A stretch of DNA of 64,000 nt. Origin: Ranitomeya variabilis (taxonomy: Eukaryota; Chordata; Amphibia; Anura; Dendrobatidae). The notes beneath the pieces are model-generated. The model saw only the letters and a list, made by a program, of their open reading frames with translations, did no database searches and was not told the DNA's origin. The stretch covers positions 832,566,888 through 832,630,887 of the forward strand of contig NC_135232.1 of the NCBI RefSeq assembly GCF_051348905.1, written 5' to 3'. A program made the position numbers and the translations under genes. Positions 54,888 to 64,000 of the stretch are shown here, in pieces (positions within the stretch are counted from its first letter, which is position 1; each line of letters starts with the position of its first letter).

Positions 54888-55407
54888 AACTTTTCCTAAT
54901 ATGGCTAGAAAGCTTTAGCAAACACACTCACGCTTAGTAGTGTCGTCAAGACTCGCAAGGAATCTTTGACGCTTAAACTGGCTTCTTTGCCAGGTCACAT
55001 AGCAGGACGAGGCTTTTTGTCGCAGCAGATTCTAAAGACTGCATGCAACCTAAGGCAAGGGCAACACTTTACCACCCAGTAAAATGTTTTCAATGGGAAC
55101 TGGACTTTCAACAAACTTTGCACAAATCAATAGCACAGGCAAATATAGGAAACTTTCTCTAGCCTGATTAAAGTGGGAAATGTGCAATAGCTTTGCATTA
55201 AGGACAAGCTTCAGAGTCTCTACTTGGTATCATCCTAAAACCGAGTTGGAGTGTCGTGCCGGAAGCTTGAATAGGACAGCTGATGTATCTCTAAGAATTC
55301 ACAGAGTTTTTTTCTCAAGGTGGTTCAGCGATTTGAATAAATGCCAACCCTTGTCTGCAAAAATCTTGACCCGTTTCCTGCAAGTTTCTGAAAGTGGTGC
55401 AAATAAC

Positions 55408-55479
55408 GGGGATGTAGCTCAGTGGTAGAGCGCACGCTTTGCATGTGTGAGGCCCCGGGTTCAATCCCCAGCATCTCCA
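55408..55479 (+). tRNA. tRNA-Ala-TGC: tRNA-Ala(TGC), A copy with C50:A64
   Basis: As 5641; TGC 55440-55442. Confidence 0.9.
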
Positions 55480-55606
55480 TGGCCTGGGTTTACGTGCAAA
55501 GGACGCACTTCCTACAGGTGACTACTTTTCCTTCTCCTTATGTGGTTCCTGCAGTCACTCGTTGAAAGAATTACTTGTCAGTGCTCCATCCCACTAGGAG
55601 ACTTTT

Positions 55607-55678
55607 GGGGATGTAGCTCAGTGGTAGAGCGCATGCTTCGCATGTATGAGGTCCTGGGTTCAACCCCCAGCATCTCCA
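55607..55678 (+). tRNA. tRNA-Ala-CGC: tRNA-Ala(CGC), canonical B copy
   Basis: Fully paired; CGC 55639-55641. Confidence 0.97.
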
Positions 55679-56198
55679 AACTTTTCCTAATATGGCTAGA
55701 AAGCTTTAGCAAACACACTCACGCTTAGTAGTGTCGTCAAGACTCGCAAGGAATCTTTGACGCTTAAACTGGCTTCTTTGCCAGGTCACATAGCAGGACG
55801 AGGCTTTTTGCCGCGGCAGATTCTAAAGACTGCATGCAACCTAAGGCAAGGGCAACACTTTACCACCCAGTAAAATGTTTTCAATGGGAACTGGACTTTC
55901 AACAAACTTTGCACAAATCAATAGCACAGGCAAATATAGGAAACTTTCTCTAGCCTGATTAAAGTGGGAAATGTGCAATAGCTTTGCATTAAGGACAAGC
56001 TTCAGAGTCTCTACTTGGTATCATCAGAAAACCGAGTTGGAGTGTCGTGCCGGAAGCTTGAATTGGTCAGCTGATGTATCTCTAAGAATTCACAGAGTTT
56101 TTTTCTCAAGGTGGTTCAGCGATTTGAAAAAAAGCCAACCCTTGTCTGCAAAAATCTTGACCCGTTTCCTGCAAGTTTCTGAAAGTGGTGCAAATAAT

Positions 56199-56270
56199 GG
56201 GGATGTAGCTCAGTGGTAGAGCGCACGCTTTGCATGTGTGAGGCCCCGGGTTCAATCCCCGGCATCTCCA
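56199..56270 (+). tRNA. tRNA-Ala-TGC: tRNA-Ala(TGC), canonical A copy
   Basis: Fully paired; TGC 56231-56233. The base before the gene is T instead of C. Confidence 0.97.
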
Positions 56271-56397
56271 TGGCCTGGGTTTACGTGCAAAGGACGCACT
56301 TCCTACAGGTGACTACTTTTCCTTCTCCTTATGTGGTTCCTGCAGTCACTCGGTGAAAGAATTACTTGTCAGTGCTCCATCCCACTAGGAGACTTTT

Positions 56398-56469
56398 GGG
56401 GATGTAGCTCAGTGGTAGAGCGCATGCTTCGCATGTATGAGGTCCTGGGTTCAACCCCCAGCATCTCCA
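56398..56469 (+). tRNA. tRNA-Ala-CGC: tRNA-Ala(CGC), canonical B copy
   Basis: Fully paired; CGC 56430-56432. Confidence 0.97.
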
Positions 56470-56989
56470 AACTTTTCCTAATATGGCTAGAAAGCTTTAG
56501 CAAACACACTCACGCTTAGTAGTGTCGTCAAGACTCGCCAGAAATCTTTGACGCTTAAACTGGCTTCTTTGCCAGGTCACATAGCAGGACGAGGCTTTTT
56601 GCCGCGACAGATTCTAAAGACTGCATGCAACCTAAGGCAAGGGCAACACTTTACCACCCAGTAAAATGTTTTCAATGGGAACTGGACTTTCAACAAACTT
56701 TGCACAAATCAATAGCACAGGCAAATATAGGAAACTTTCTCTAGCCTGATTAAAGTGGGAAATGTGCAATAGCTTTGCATTAAGGACAAGCTTCAGAGTC
56801 TCTACTTGGTATCATCCTAAAACCGAGTTGGAGTGTCGTGCCGGAAGCTTGAATAGGTCCGCTGATGTATCTCTAAGAATTCACAGAGTTTTTTTCTCAA
56901 GGTGGTTCAGCGATTTGAAAAAAAGCCAACCCTTGTCTGCAAAAATCTTGACCCGTTTCCTGCAAGTTTCTGAAAGTGGTGCAAATAAC

Positions 56990-57061
56990 GGGGATGTAGC
57001 TCAGTGGTAGAGCGCACGCTTTGCATGTGTGAGGCCCCGGGTTCAATCCCCGGCATCTCCA
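56990..57061 (+). tRNA. tRNA-Ala-TGC: tRNA-Ala(TGC), canonical A copy
   Basis: Fully paired; TGC 57022-57024. Confidence 0.97.
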
Positions 57062-57188
57062 TGGCCTGGGTTTACGTGCAAAGGACGCACTTCCTACAGG
57101 TGACTACTTTTCCTTCTCCTTATGTGGTTCCTGCAGTCACTCGGTGAAAGAATTACTTGTCAGTGCTCCATCCCACTAGGAGACTTTT

Positions 57189-57260
57189 GGAGATGTAGCT
57201 CAGTGGTAGAGTGCATGCTTTGCATGTATGAGGTCCTGGGTTCAACCCCCAGCATCTCCA
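57189..57260 (+). tRNA. tRNA-Ala-like (TGC) with A3:U70, near terminator lost
   Basis: Same class as 8212; TGC 57221-57223. Confidence 0.88.
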
Positions 57261-57778
57261 AACTTTCCCTAATATGGCTAGAAAGCTTTAGCAAACACTC
57301 ACGCTTAGTAGTGTCGTCAAGACTCGCAAGGAATATTTGACGCTTAAACTGGCTTCTTTGCCAGGTCACATAGCAGGATGAGGCTTTTTGCCGTGGCAGA
57401 TTCTAAAGACTGCATGCAACCTAAGGCAAGGGCAACACTTTACCACCCAGTAAAATGTTTTCAATGGGAACTGGACTTTCAACAAACTTTGCACAAATCA
57501 ATAGCACAGGCAAATATAGGAAACTTTCTCTAGCCTGATTAAAGTGGGAAATGTGCAATAGCTTTGCATTAAAGACAAGCTTCAGAGTCTCTACTTGTTA
57601 TCATCAGAAAACCGAGTTGGAGTGTCGTGCCCGAAGCTTGAATAGGTCAGCTGATGTATCTCTAAGAATTCACAGAGTTTTTTTCTCAAGGTGGTTCAGC
57701 GATTTGAATAAATGCCAACCCTTGTCTGCAAAAATCTTGACCCGTTTCCTGCAAGTTTCTGAAAGTGGTGCAAATAAC

Positions 57779-57850
57779 TGGGATGTAGCTCAGTGGTAGA
57801 GCGCACGCTTTGCATGTTTGAGGCCCCGGGTTCAATCCCCGGCATCTCGA
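57779..57850 (+). tRNA. tRNA-Ala(TGC)-like A copy, U1:G72 class
   Basis: Same class as 4059; TGC 57811-57813. Confidence 0.85.
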
Positions 57851-57977
57851 TGGCCTGGGTTTACGTGCAAAGGACGCACTTCCTACAGGTGACTACTTTT
57901 CCTTCTCCTTATGTGGTTCCTGCAGTCACTCGGTGAAAGAATTACTTGTCAGTGCTCCATCCCACTAGGAGACTTTT

Positions 57978-58049
57978 GGGGATGTAGCTCAGTGGTAGAG
58001 CGCATGCTTCGCATGTATGAGGTCCTGGGTTCAACCCCCAGCATCTCCA
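57978..58049 (+). tRNA. tRNA-Ala-CGC: tRNA-Ala(CGC), canonical B copy
   Basis: Fully paired; CGC 58010-58012. Lacks the G7-to-A change of its counterparts at 35851 and 45341. Confidence 0.97.
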
Positions 58050-58569
58050 AACTTTTCCTAATATGGCTAGAAAGCTTTAGCAAACACACTCACGCTTAGT
58101 AGTGTCGTCAAGACTCGCAAGGAATCTTTGACGCTTAAACTGGCTTCTTTGCCAGGTCACATAGCAGGACGAGGCTTTTTGCCGCGGCAGATTCTAAAGA
58201 CTGCATGCAACCTAAGGCAAGGGCAACACTTTACCACCCAGTAAAATGTTTTCAATGGGAACTGGACTTTCAACAAACTTTGCACAAATCAATAGCACAG
58301 GCAAATATAGGAAACTTTCTCTAGCCTGATTAAAGTGGGAAATGTGCAATAGCTTTGCATTAAGGACAAGCTTCAGAGTCTCTACTTGGTATCATCAGAA
58401 AACCGAGTTGGAGTGTCGTGCCGGAAGCTTGAATTGGTCAGCTGATGTATCTCTAAGAATTCACAGAGTTTTTTTCTCAAGGTGGTTCAGCGATTTGAAA
58501 AAAAGCCAACCCTTGTCTGCAAAAATCTTGACCCGTTTCCTGCAAGTTTCTGAAAGTGGTGCAAATAAC

Positions 58570-58641
58570 GGGGATGTAGCTCAGTGGTAGAGCGCACGCT
58601 TTGCATGTGTGAGGCCCCGGGTTCAATCCCCGGCATCTCCA
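58570..58641 (+). tRNA. tRNA-Ala-TGC: tRNA-Ala(TGC), canonical A copy
   Basis: Fully paired; TGC 58602-58604. Confidence 0.97.
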
Positions 58642-58768
58642 TGGCCTGGGTTTACGTGCAAAGGACGCACTTCCTACAGGTGACTACTTTTCCTTCTCCT
58701 TATGTGGTTCCTGCAGTCACTCGGTGAAAGAATTACTTGTCAGTGCTCCATCCCACTGGGAGACTTTT

Positions 58769-58840
58769 GAGGATGTAGCTCAGTGGTAGAGCGCATGCTT
58801 CGCATGTATGAGGTCCTGGGTTCAACCCCCAGCATCTCCA
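58769..58840 (+). tRNA. tRNA-Ala-CGC: tRNA-Ala(CGC), B copy with G2 to A
   Basis: A2:C71 mismatch; CGC 58801-58803. Confidence 0.9.
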
Positions 58841-59360
58841 AACTTTTCCTAATATGGCTAGAAAGCTTTAGCAAACACACTCACGCTTAGTAGTGTCGTC
58901 AAGACTCGCAAGGAATCTTTGACGCTTAAACTGGCTTCTTTGCCAGGTCACATAGCAGGACGAGGCTTTTTGTCGCAGCAGATTCTAAAGACTGCATGCA
59001 ACCTAAGGCAAGGGCAACACTTTACCACCCAGTAAAATGTTTTCAATGGGAACTGGACTTTCAACAAACTTTGCACAAATCAATAGCACAGGCAAATATA
59101 GGAAACTTTCTCTAGCCTGATTAAAGTGGGAAATGTGCAATAGCTTTGCATTAAGGACAAGCTTCAGAGTCTCTACTTGGTATCATCCTAAAACCGAGTT
59201 GGAGTGTCGTGCCGGAAGCTTGAATAGGACAGCTGATGTATCTCTAAGAATTCACAGAGTTTTTTTCTCAAGGTGGTTCAGCGATTTGAATAAATGCCAA
59301 CCCTTGTCTGCAAAAATCTTGACCCGTTTCCTGCAAGTTTCTGAAAGTGGTGCAAATAAC

Positions 59361-59432
59361 GGGGATGTAGCTCAGTGGTAGAGCGCACGCTTTGCATGTG
59401 TGAGGCCCCGGGTTCAATCCCCAGCATCTCCA
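59361..59432 (+). tRNA. tRNA-Ala-TGC: tRNA-Ala(TGC), A copy with C50:A64
   Basis: As 5641; TGC 59393-59395. Confidence 0.9.
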
Positions 59433-59559
59433 TGGCCTGGGTTTACGTGCAAAGGACGCACTTCCTACAGGTGACTACTTTTCCTTCTCCTTATGTGGTT
59501 CCTGCAGTCACTCGTTGAAAGAATTACTTGTCAGTGCTCCATCCCACTAGGAGACTTTT

Positions 59560-59631
59560 GGGGATGTAGCTCAGTGGTAGAGCACATGCTTCGCATGTAT
59601 GAGGTCCTGGGTTCAACCCCCAGCATCTCCA
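59560..59631 (+). tRNA. tRNA-Ala-CGC: tRNA-Ala(CGC), B copy with G26 to A
   Basis: All stems pair; A26 as at 22424. CGC 59592-59594. Confidence 0.95.
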
Positions 59632-60151
59632 AACTTTTCCTAATATGGCTAGAAAGCTTTAGCAAACACACTCACGCTTAGTAGTGTCGTCAAGACTCGC
59701 AAGGAATCTTTGACGCTTAAACTGGCTTCTTTGCCAGGTCACATAGCAGGACGAGGCTTTTTGCCGCGGCAGATTCTAAAGACTGCATGCAACCTAAGGC
59801 AAGGGCCACACTTTACCACCCAGTAAAATGTTTTCAATGGGAACTGGACTTTCAACAAACTTTGCACAAATCAATAGCACAGGCAAATATAGGAAACTTT
59901 CTCTAGCCTGATTAAAGTGGGAAATGTGCAATAGCTTTGCATTAAGGACAAGCTTCAGAGTCTCTACTTGGTATCATCAGAAAACCGAGTTGGAGTGTCG
60001 TGCCGGAAGCTTGAATTGGTCAGCTGATGTATCTCTAAGAATTCACAGAGTTTTTTTCTCAAGGTGGTTCAGCGATTTGAAAAAAAGCCAACCCTTGTCT
60101 GCAAAAATCTTGACCCGTTTCCTGCAAGTTTCTGAAAGTGGTGCAAATAAC

Positions 60152-60223
60152 GGGGATGTAGCTCAGTGGTAGAGCGCACGCTTTGCATGTGTGAGGCCCC
60201 GGGTTCAATCCCCGGCATCTCCA
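60152..60223 (+). tRNA. tRNA-Ala-TGC: tRNA-Ala(TGC), canonical A copy
   Basis: Fully paired; TGC 60184-60186. Confidence 0.97.
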
Positions 60224-60350
60224 TGGCCTGGGTTTACGTGCAAAGGACGCACTTCCTACAGGTGACTACTTTTCCTTCTCCTTATGTGGTTCCTGCAGTC
60301 ACTCGGTGAAAGAATTACTTGTCAGTGCTCCATCCCACTGGGAGACTTTT

Positions 60351-60422
60351 GAGGATGTAGCTCAGTGGTAGAGCGCATGCTTCACATGTATGAGGTCCTG
60401 GGTTCAACCCCCAGCATCTCCA
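60351..60422 (+). tRNA. tRNA-Ala body with Val anticodon CAC and G2 to A
   Basis: Loop TTCACAT, CAC at 60383-60385, on a B body that also has the A2:C71 mismatch. The CAC gene at 3467 has G2, so the two probably arose separately, each by a CpG transition in CGC. G3:U70 is kept. Confidence 0.87.
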
Positions 60423-60942
60423 AACTTTTCCTAATATGGCTAGAAAGCTTTAGCAAACACACTCACGCTTAGTAGTGTCGTCAAGACTCGCAAGGAATCT
60501 TTGACGCTTAAACTGGCTTCTTTGCCAGGTCACATAGCAGGACGAGGCTTTTTGTCGCAGCAGATTCTAAAGACTGCATGCAACCTAAGGCAAGGGCAAC
60601 ACTTTACCACCCAGTAAAATGTTTTCAATGGGAACTGGACTTTCAACAAACTTTGCACAAATCAATAGCACAGGCAAATATAGGAAACTTTCTCTAGCCT
60701 GATTAAAGTGGGAAATGTGCAATAGCTTTGCATTAAGGACAAGCTTCAGAGTCTCTACTTGGTATCATCCTAAAACCGAGTTGGAGTGTCGTGCCGGAAG
60801 CTTGAATAGGACAGCTGATGTATCTCTAAGAATTCACAGAGTTTTTTTCTCAAGGTGGTTCAGCGATTTGAATAAATGCCAACCCTTGTCTGCAAAAATC
60901 TTGACCCGTTTCCTGCAAGTTTCTGAAAGTGGTGCAAATGAC

Positions 60943-61014
60943 GGGGATGTAGCTCAGTGGTAGAGCGCACGCTTTGCATGTGTGAGGCCCCGGGTTCAAT
61001 CCCCAGCATCTCCA
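60943..61014 (+). tRNA. tRNA-Ala-TGC: tRNA-Ala(TGC), A copy with C50:A64
   Basis: As 5641; TGC 60975-60977. Confidence 0.9.
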
Positions 61015-61141
61015 TGGCCTGGGTTTACGTGCAAAGGACGCACTTCCTACAGGTGACTACTTTTCCTTCTCCTTATGTGGTTCCTGCAGTCACTCGTTGA
61101 AAGAATTACTTGTCAGTGCTCCATCCCACTAGGAGACTTTT

Positions 61142-61213
61142 GGGGATGTAGCTCAGTGGTAGAGCGCATGCTTCGCATGTATGAGGTCCTGGGTTCAACC
61201 CCCAGCATCTCCA
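61142..61213 (+). tRNA. tRNA-Ala-CGC: tRNA-Ala(CGC), canonical B copy
   Basis: Fully paired; CGC 61174-61176. Confidence 0.97.
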
Positions 61214-61733
61214 AACTTTTCCTAATATGGCTAGAAAGCTTTAGCAAACACACTCACGCTTAGTAGTGTCGTCAAGACTCGCAAGGAATCTTTGACGCTT
61301 AAACTGGCTTCTTTGCCAGGTCACATAGCAGGACGAGGCTTTTTGCCGCGGCAGATTCTAAAGACTGCATGCAACCTAAGGCAAGGGCAACACTTTACCA
61401 CCCAGTAAAATGTTTTCAATGGGAACTGGACTTTCAACAAACTTTGCACAAATCAATAGCACAGGCAAATATAGGAAACTTTCTCTAGCCTGATTAAAGT
61501 GGGAAATGTGCAATAGCTTTGCATTAAGGACAAGCTTCAGAGTCTCTACTTGGTATCATCAGAAAACCGAGTTGGAGTGTCGTGCCGGAAGCTTGAATTG
61601 GTCAGCTGATGTATCTCTAAGAATTCACAGAGTTTTTTTCTCAAGGTGGTTCAGCGATTTGAAAAAAAGCCAACCCTTGTCTGCAAAAATCTTGACCCGT
61701 TTCCTGCAAGTTTCTGAAAGTGGTGCAAATAAC

Positions 61734-61805
61734 GGGGATGTAGCTCAGTGGTAGAGCGCACGCTTTGCATGTGTGAGGCCCCGGGTTCAATCCCCAGCAT
61801 CTCCA
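61734..61805 (+). tRNA. tRNA-Ala-TGC: tRNA-Ala(TGC), A copy with C50:A64
   Basis: As 5641; TGC 61766-61768. Confidence 0.9.
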
Positions 61806-61932
61806 TGGCCTGGGTTTACGTGCAAAGGACGCACTTCCTACAGGTGACTACTTTTCCTTCTCCTTATGTGGTTCCTGCAGTCACTCGGTGAAAGAATTAC
61901 TTGTCAGTGCTCCATCCCACTAGGAGACTTTT

Positions 61933-62004
61933 GGGGATGTAGCTCAGTGGTAGAGCGCATGCTTCGCATGTATGAGGTCCTGGGTTCAACCCCCAGCATC
62001 TCCA
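61933..62004 (+). tRNA. tRNA-Ala-CGC: tRNA-Ala(CGC), canonical B copy
   Basis: Fully paired; CGC 61965-61967. Confidence 0.97.
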
Positions 62005-62524
62005 AACTTTTCCTAATATGGCTAGAAAGCTTTAGCAAACACACTCACGCTTAGTAGTGTCGTCAAGACTCGCCAGAAATCTTTGACGCTTAAACTGGCT
62101 TCTTTGCCAGGTCACATAGCAAGACGAGGCTTTTTGCCGCGACAGATTCTAAAGACTGCATGCAACCTAAGGCAAGGGCAACACTTTACCACCCAGTAAA
62201 ATGTTTTCAATGGGAACTGGACTTTCAACAAACTTTGCACAAATCAATAGCACAGGCAAATATAGGAAACTTTCTCTAGCCTGATTAAAGTGGGAAATGT
62301 GCAATAGCTTTGCATTAAGGACAAGCTTCAGAGTCTCTACTTGGTATCATCAGAAAACCGAGTTGGAGTGTCGTGCCGGAAGCTTGAATAGGTCAGCTGA
62401 TGTATCTCTAAGAATTCACAGAGTTTTTTTCTCAAGGTGGTTCAGCGATTTGAATAAATGCCAACTCTTGTCTGCAAAAATCTTGACCCGTTTCCTGCAA
62501 GTTTCTGAAAGTGGTGCAAATAAC

Positions 62525-62596
62525 GGGGATGTAGCTCAGTGGTAGAGCGCACCCTTTTCATGTGTGAGGCCCCGGGTTCAATCCCCGGCATCTCCA
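62525..62596 (+). tRNA. tRNA-Ala body with Glu anticodon TTC
   Basis: As 22241, including the same ACTTTTCATTCTCC spacer mark; TTC 62557-62559, in a 775-bp unit. Confidence 0.9.
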
Positions 62597-62707
62597 TGGC
62601 TTGGGTTTACGTGCAAAGGTGACTACTTTTCATTCTCCTTATGTGGTTCCTGCAGTCACTCGGTGAAAGAATTACTTGTCAGTGCTCCATCCCACTGGGA
62701 GACTTTT

Positions 62708-62779
62708 GGGGATGTAGCTCAGTGGTAGAGCACATGCTTCGCATGTATGAGGTCCTGGGTTCAACCCCCAGCATCTCCA
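62708..62779 (+). tRNA. tRNA-Ala-CGC: tRNA-Ala(CGC), B copy with G26 to A
   Basis: A26 as at 22424; CGC 62740-62742. Confidence 0.95.
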
Positions 62780-63299
62780 AACTTTTCCTAATATGGCTAG
62801 AAAGCTTTAGCAAACACACTCACGCTTAGTAGTGTCGTCAAGACTCGCAAGGAATCTTTGACGCTTAAACTGGCTTCTTTGCCAGGTCAAATAGCAGGAT
62901 GAGGCTTTTTGCCTCGGCAGATTCTAAAGACTGCATGCAACCTAAGGCAAGGGCAACACTTTACCACCCAGTAAAATGTTTTCAATGGGAACTGGACTTT
63001 CAACAAACTTTGCACAAATCAATAGCACAGGCAAATATAGGAAACTTTCTCTAGCCTGATTAAAGTGGGAAATGTGCAATAGCTTTGCATTAAGGACAAG
63101 CTTCAGAGTCTCTACTTGGTATCATCAGAAAACCGAGTTGGAGTGTTGTGCCGGAAGCTTGAATAGGTCAGCTGATGTATCTCTAAGAATTCACAGAGTT
63201 TTTTTCTCAAGGTGGTTCAGCGATTTGACTAAATGCCAACCCTTGTCTGCAAAAATCTTGACCCGTTTCCTGCAAGTTTCTGAAACTGGTGCAAATATC

Positions 63300-63371
63300 G
63301 GGGATGTAGCTCAGTGGTAGAGCGCACGCTTTGCATGTGTGAGGCCCCGGGTTCAATCCCCGGCATCTCCA
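63300..63371 (+). tRNA. tRNA-Ala-TGC: tRNA-Ala(TGC), canonical A copy
   Basis: Fully paired; TGC 63332-63334. The last complete A gene in the window. Confidence 0.97.
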
Positions 63372-63498
63372 TGGCCTGGGTTTACGTGCAAAGGACGCAC
63401 TTCCTACAGGTGACTACTTTTCCTTCTCCTTATGTGGTTCCTGCAGTCACTCGTTGAAAGAATTACTTTGCAGTGCTCCATCCCACTGGGAGACTTTT

Positions 63499-63570
63499 GG
63501 GGATGTAGCTCAGTGGTAGAGCGCATGCTTCGCATGTATGAGGTCCTGGGTTCAACCCCCAGCATCTCCA
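63499..63570 (+). tRNA. tRNA-Ala-CGC: tRNA-Ala(CGC), canonical B copy
   Basis: Fully paired; CGC 63531-63533. Confidence 0.97.
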
Positions 63571-64000
63571 AACTTTTCCTAATATGGCTAGAAAGCTTTA
63601 GCAAACACACTCACGCTTAGTAGTGTCGTCAAGACTCGCAAGGAATCTTTGACGCTTAAACTGGCTTCTTTGCCAGGTCACATAGCAGGACGAGGCTTTT
63701 TGTCGCAGCAGATTCTAAAGACTGCATGCAACCTAAGGCAAGGGCAACACTTTACCACCCAGTAAAATGTTTTCAATGGGAACTGGACTTTCAACAAACT
63801 TTGCACAAATCAATAGCACAGGCAAATATAGGAAACTTTCTCTAGCCTGATTAAAGTGGGAAATGTGCAATAGCTTTGCATTAAGGACAAGCTTCAGAGT
63901 CTCTACTTGGTATCATCCTAAAACCGAGTTGGAGTGTCGTGCCGGAAGCTTGAATAGGTCCGCTGATGTATCTCTAAGAATTCACAGAGTTTTTTTCTCA
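63571..64000. other. Partial unit: long spacer cut by the window end
   Basis: The first 430 bp of an ordinary long spacer, with no gene. It ends just after the T7 run, so the next A gene would start about 91 bp past the window. The array runs on to the right. Confidence 0.95.

Larger units (their letters stand above)
1..64000 (+). repeat. Tandem array of a 791-bp unit with two tRNA-Ala genes
   Basis: The whole window is made of head-to-tail copies of one unit; A-gene starts at 104, 895, 1686, 2477 and so on are 791 bp apart. There are 81 complete A+B pairs plus a partial unit at each end. Spacers are about as well conserved as the genes, which points to homogenisation by unequal crossing-over and gene conversion rather than to selection on each base. 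Eight units are 775 bp, eight 789, four 790 and four 807; these deviations sum exactly to the observed span (63196 bp between the first and 81st A gene). All genes point the same way. Neither array end is in the window, so the true array is longer. Confidence 0.98.
62297..64000 (+). repeat. Distant copy of 22013-23716
   Basis: Both stretches hold a TTC A gene, the CATTCTCC spacer mark, an A26 B gene, the CAAATAGCAGGATGAGG spacer mark and a TTTGCAGTG spacer mark, in the same order. They are 40284 bp apart with a few differences (for example U25 at 23016 against C25 at 63300). Confidence 0.88.

Noticed and set aside
1-64000. CRISPR array
   Set aside because: The period is 791 bp with near-identical spacers, and the repeated short elements are tRNA genes.
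1-64000. tRNA-derived SINE family
   Set aside because: Copies are strictly tandem and in one direction, have no target-site duplications or poly-A/simple-repeat tails, and the tRNAs are full-length and mostly intact.
1-64000. Virus-like or transposable element
   Set aside because: No terminal repeats, no coding capacity for a transposase or reverse transcriptase, and no insertion breaking the unit pattern.
1-64000. Bacterial tRNA operon
   Set aside because: CCA is not encoded, pol III boxes and T-run stops are present, spacers are long, and the copy number is far beyond bacterial clusters.

Overview
The window is a single, uninterrupted tandem array of alanine tRNA genes. A head-to-tail unit of 791 bp repeats about 81 times, with no flanking unique DNA on either side. 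Each unit carries two different tRNA-Ala genes on the + strand: an A copy (mostly anticodon TGC) and, 127 bp downstream, a B copy (mostly CGC). This gives 162 complete 72-bp tRNA genes (81 A, 81 B). I see no protein-coding gene. The short open frames that recur in every unit read straight through the tRNA genes and are by-products of the repeat.

The source is a eukaryotic nuclear genome. The genes do not encode CCA, have consensus internal A boxes (TAGCTCAGTGG) and B boxes (GGTTCAAYCCC), and are followed by TTTT runs that act as RNA polymerase III stops. The tRNA-Ala sequence is close to the vertebrate form, and large tandem tRNA clusters are known in fish and amphibians. An animal, perhaps a fish, is my guess; the species cannot be fixed from this sequence.

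Unit layout: A gene (72 bp), short spacer (127 bp, with a TTTT 47 nt past gene A and another just before gene B), B gene (72 bp, TTTT usually 4 nt past the end), then a long spacer (520 bp) with a T7 run 95 bp before the next A gene. Unit length varies in four ways. Eight units are 775 bp (16-bp deletion), eight 789 bp, four 790 bp and four 807 bp (16-bp duplication). These account exactly for the total span from the first to the last A gene.

The array is not homogeneous. Units fall into recognisable types that recur in the same order, making a higher-order repeat like that of satellite DNA: a 3163-bp four-unit block, a roughly 8 to 8.7-kb block, and a copy about 40 kb away. By my reading 36 A genes and 55 B genes are fully paired with an alanine anticodon and the G3:U70 identity pair. 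The rest are variants. The most striking keep the alanine body and G3:U70 but have another anticodon: TTC (Glu, 8 genes), CTC (Glu, 1) and CAC (Val, 2). Another eight B genes have lost G3:U70 (now A3:U70) together with their near terminator. tRNA positions below use standard (Sprinzl) numbering.
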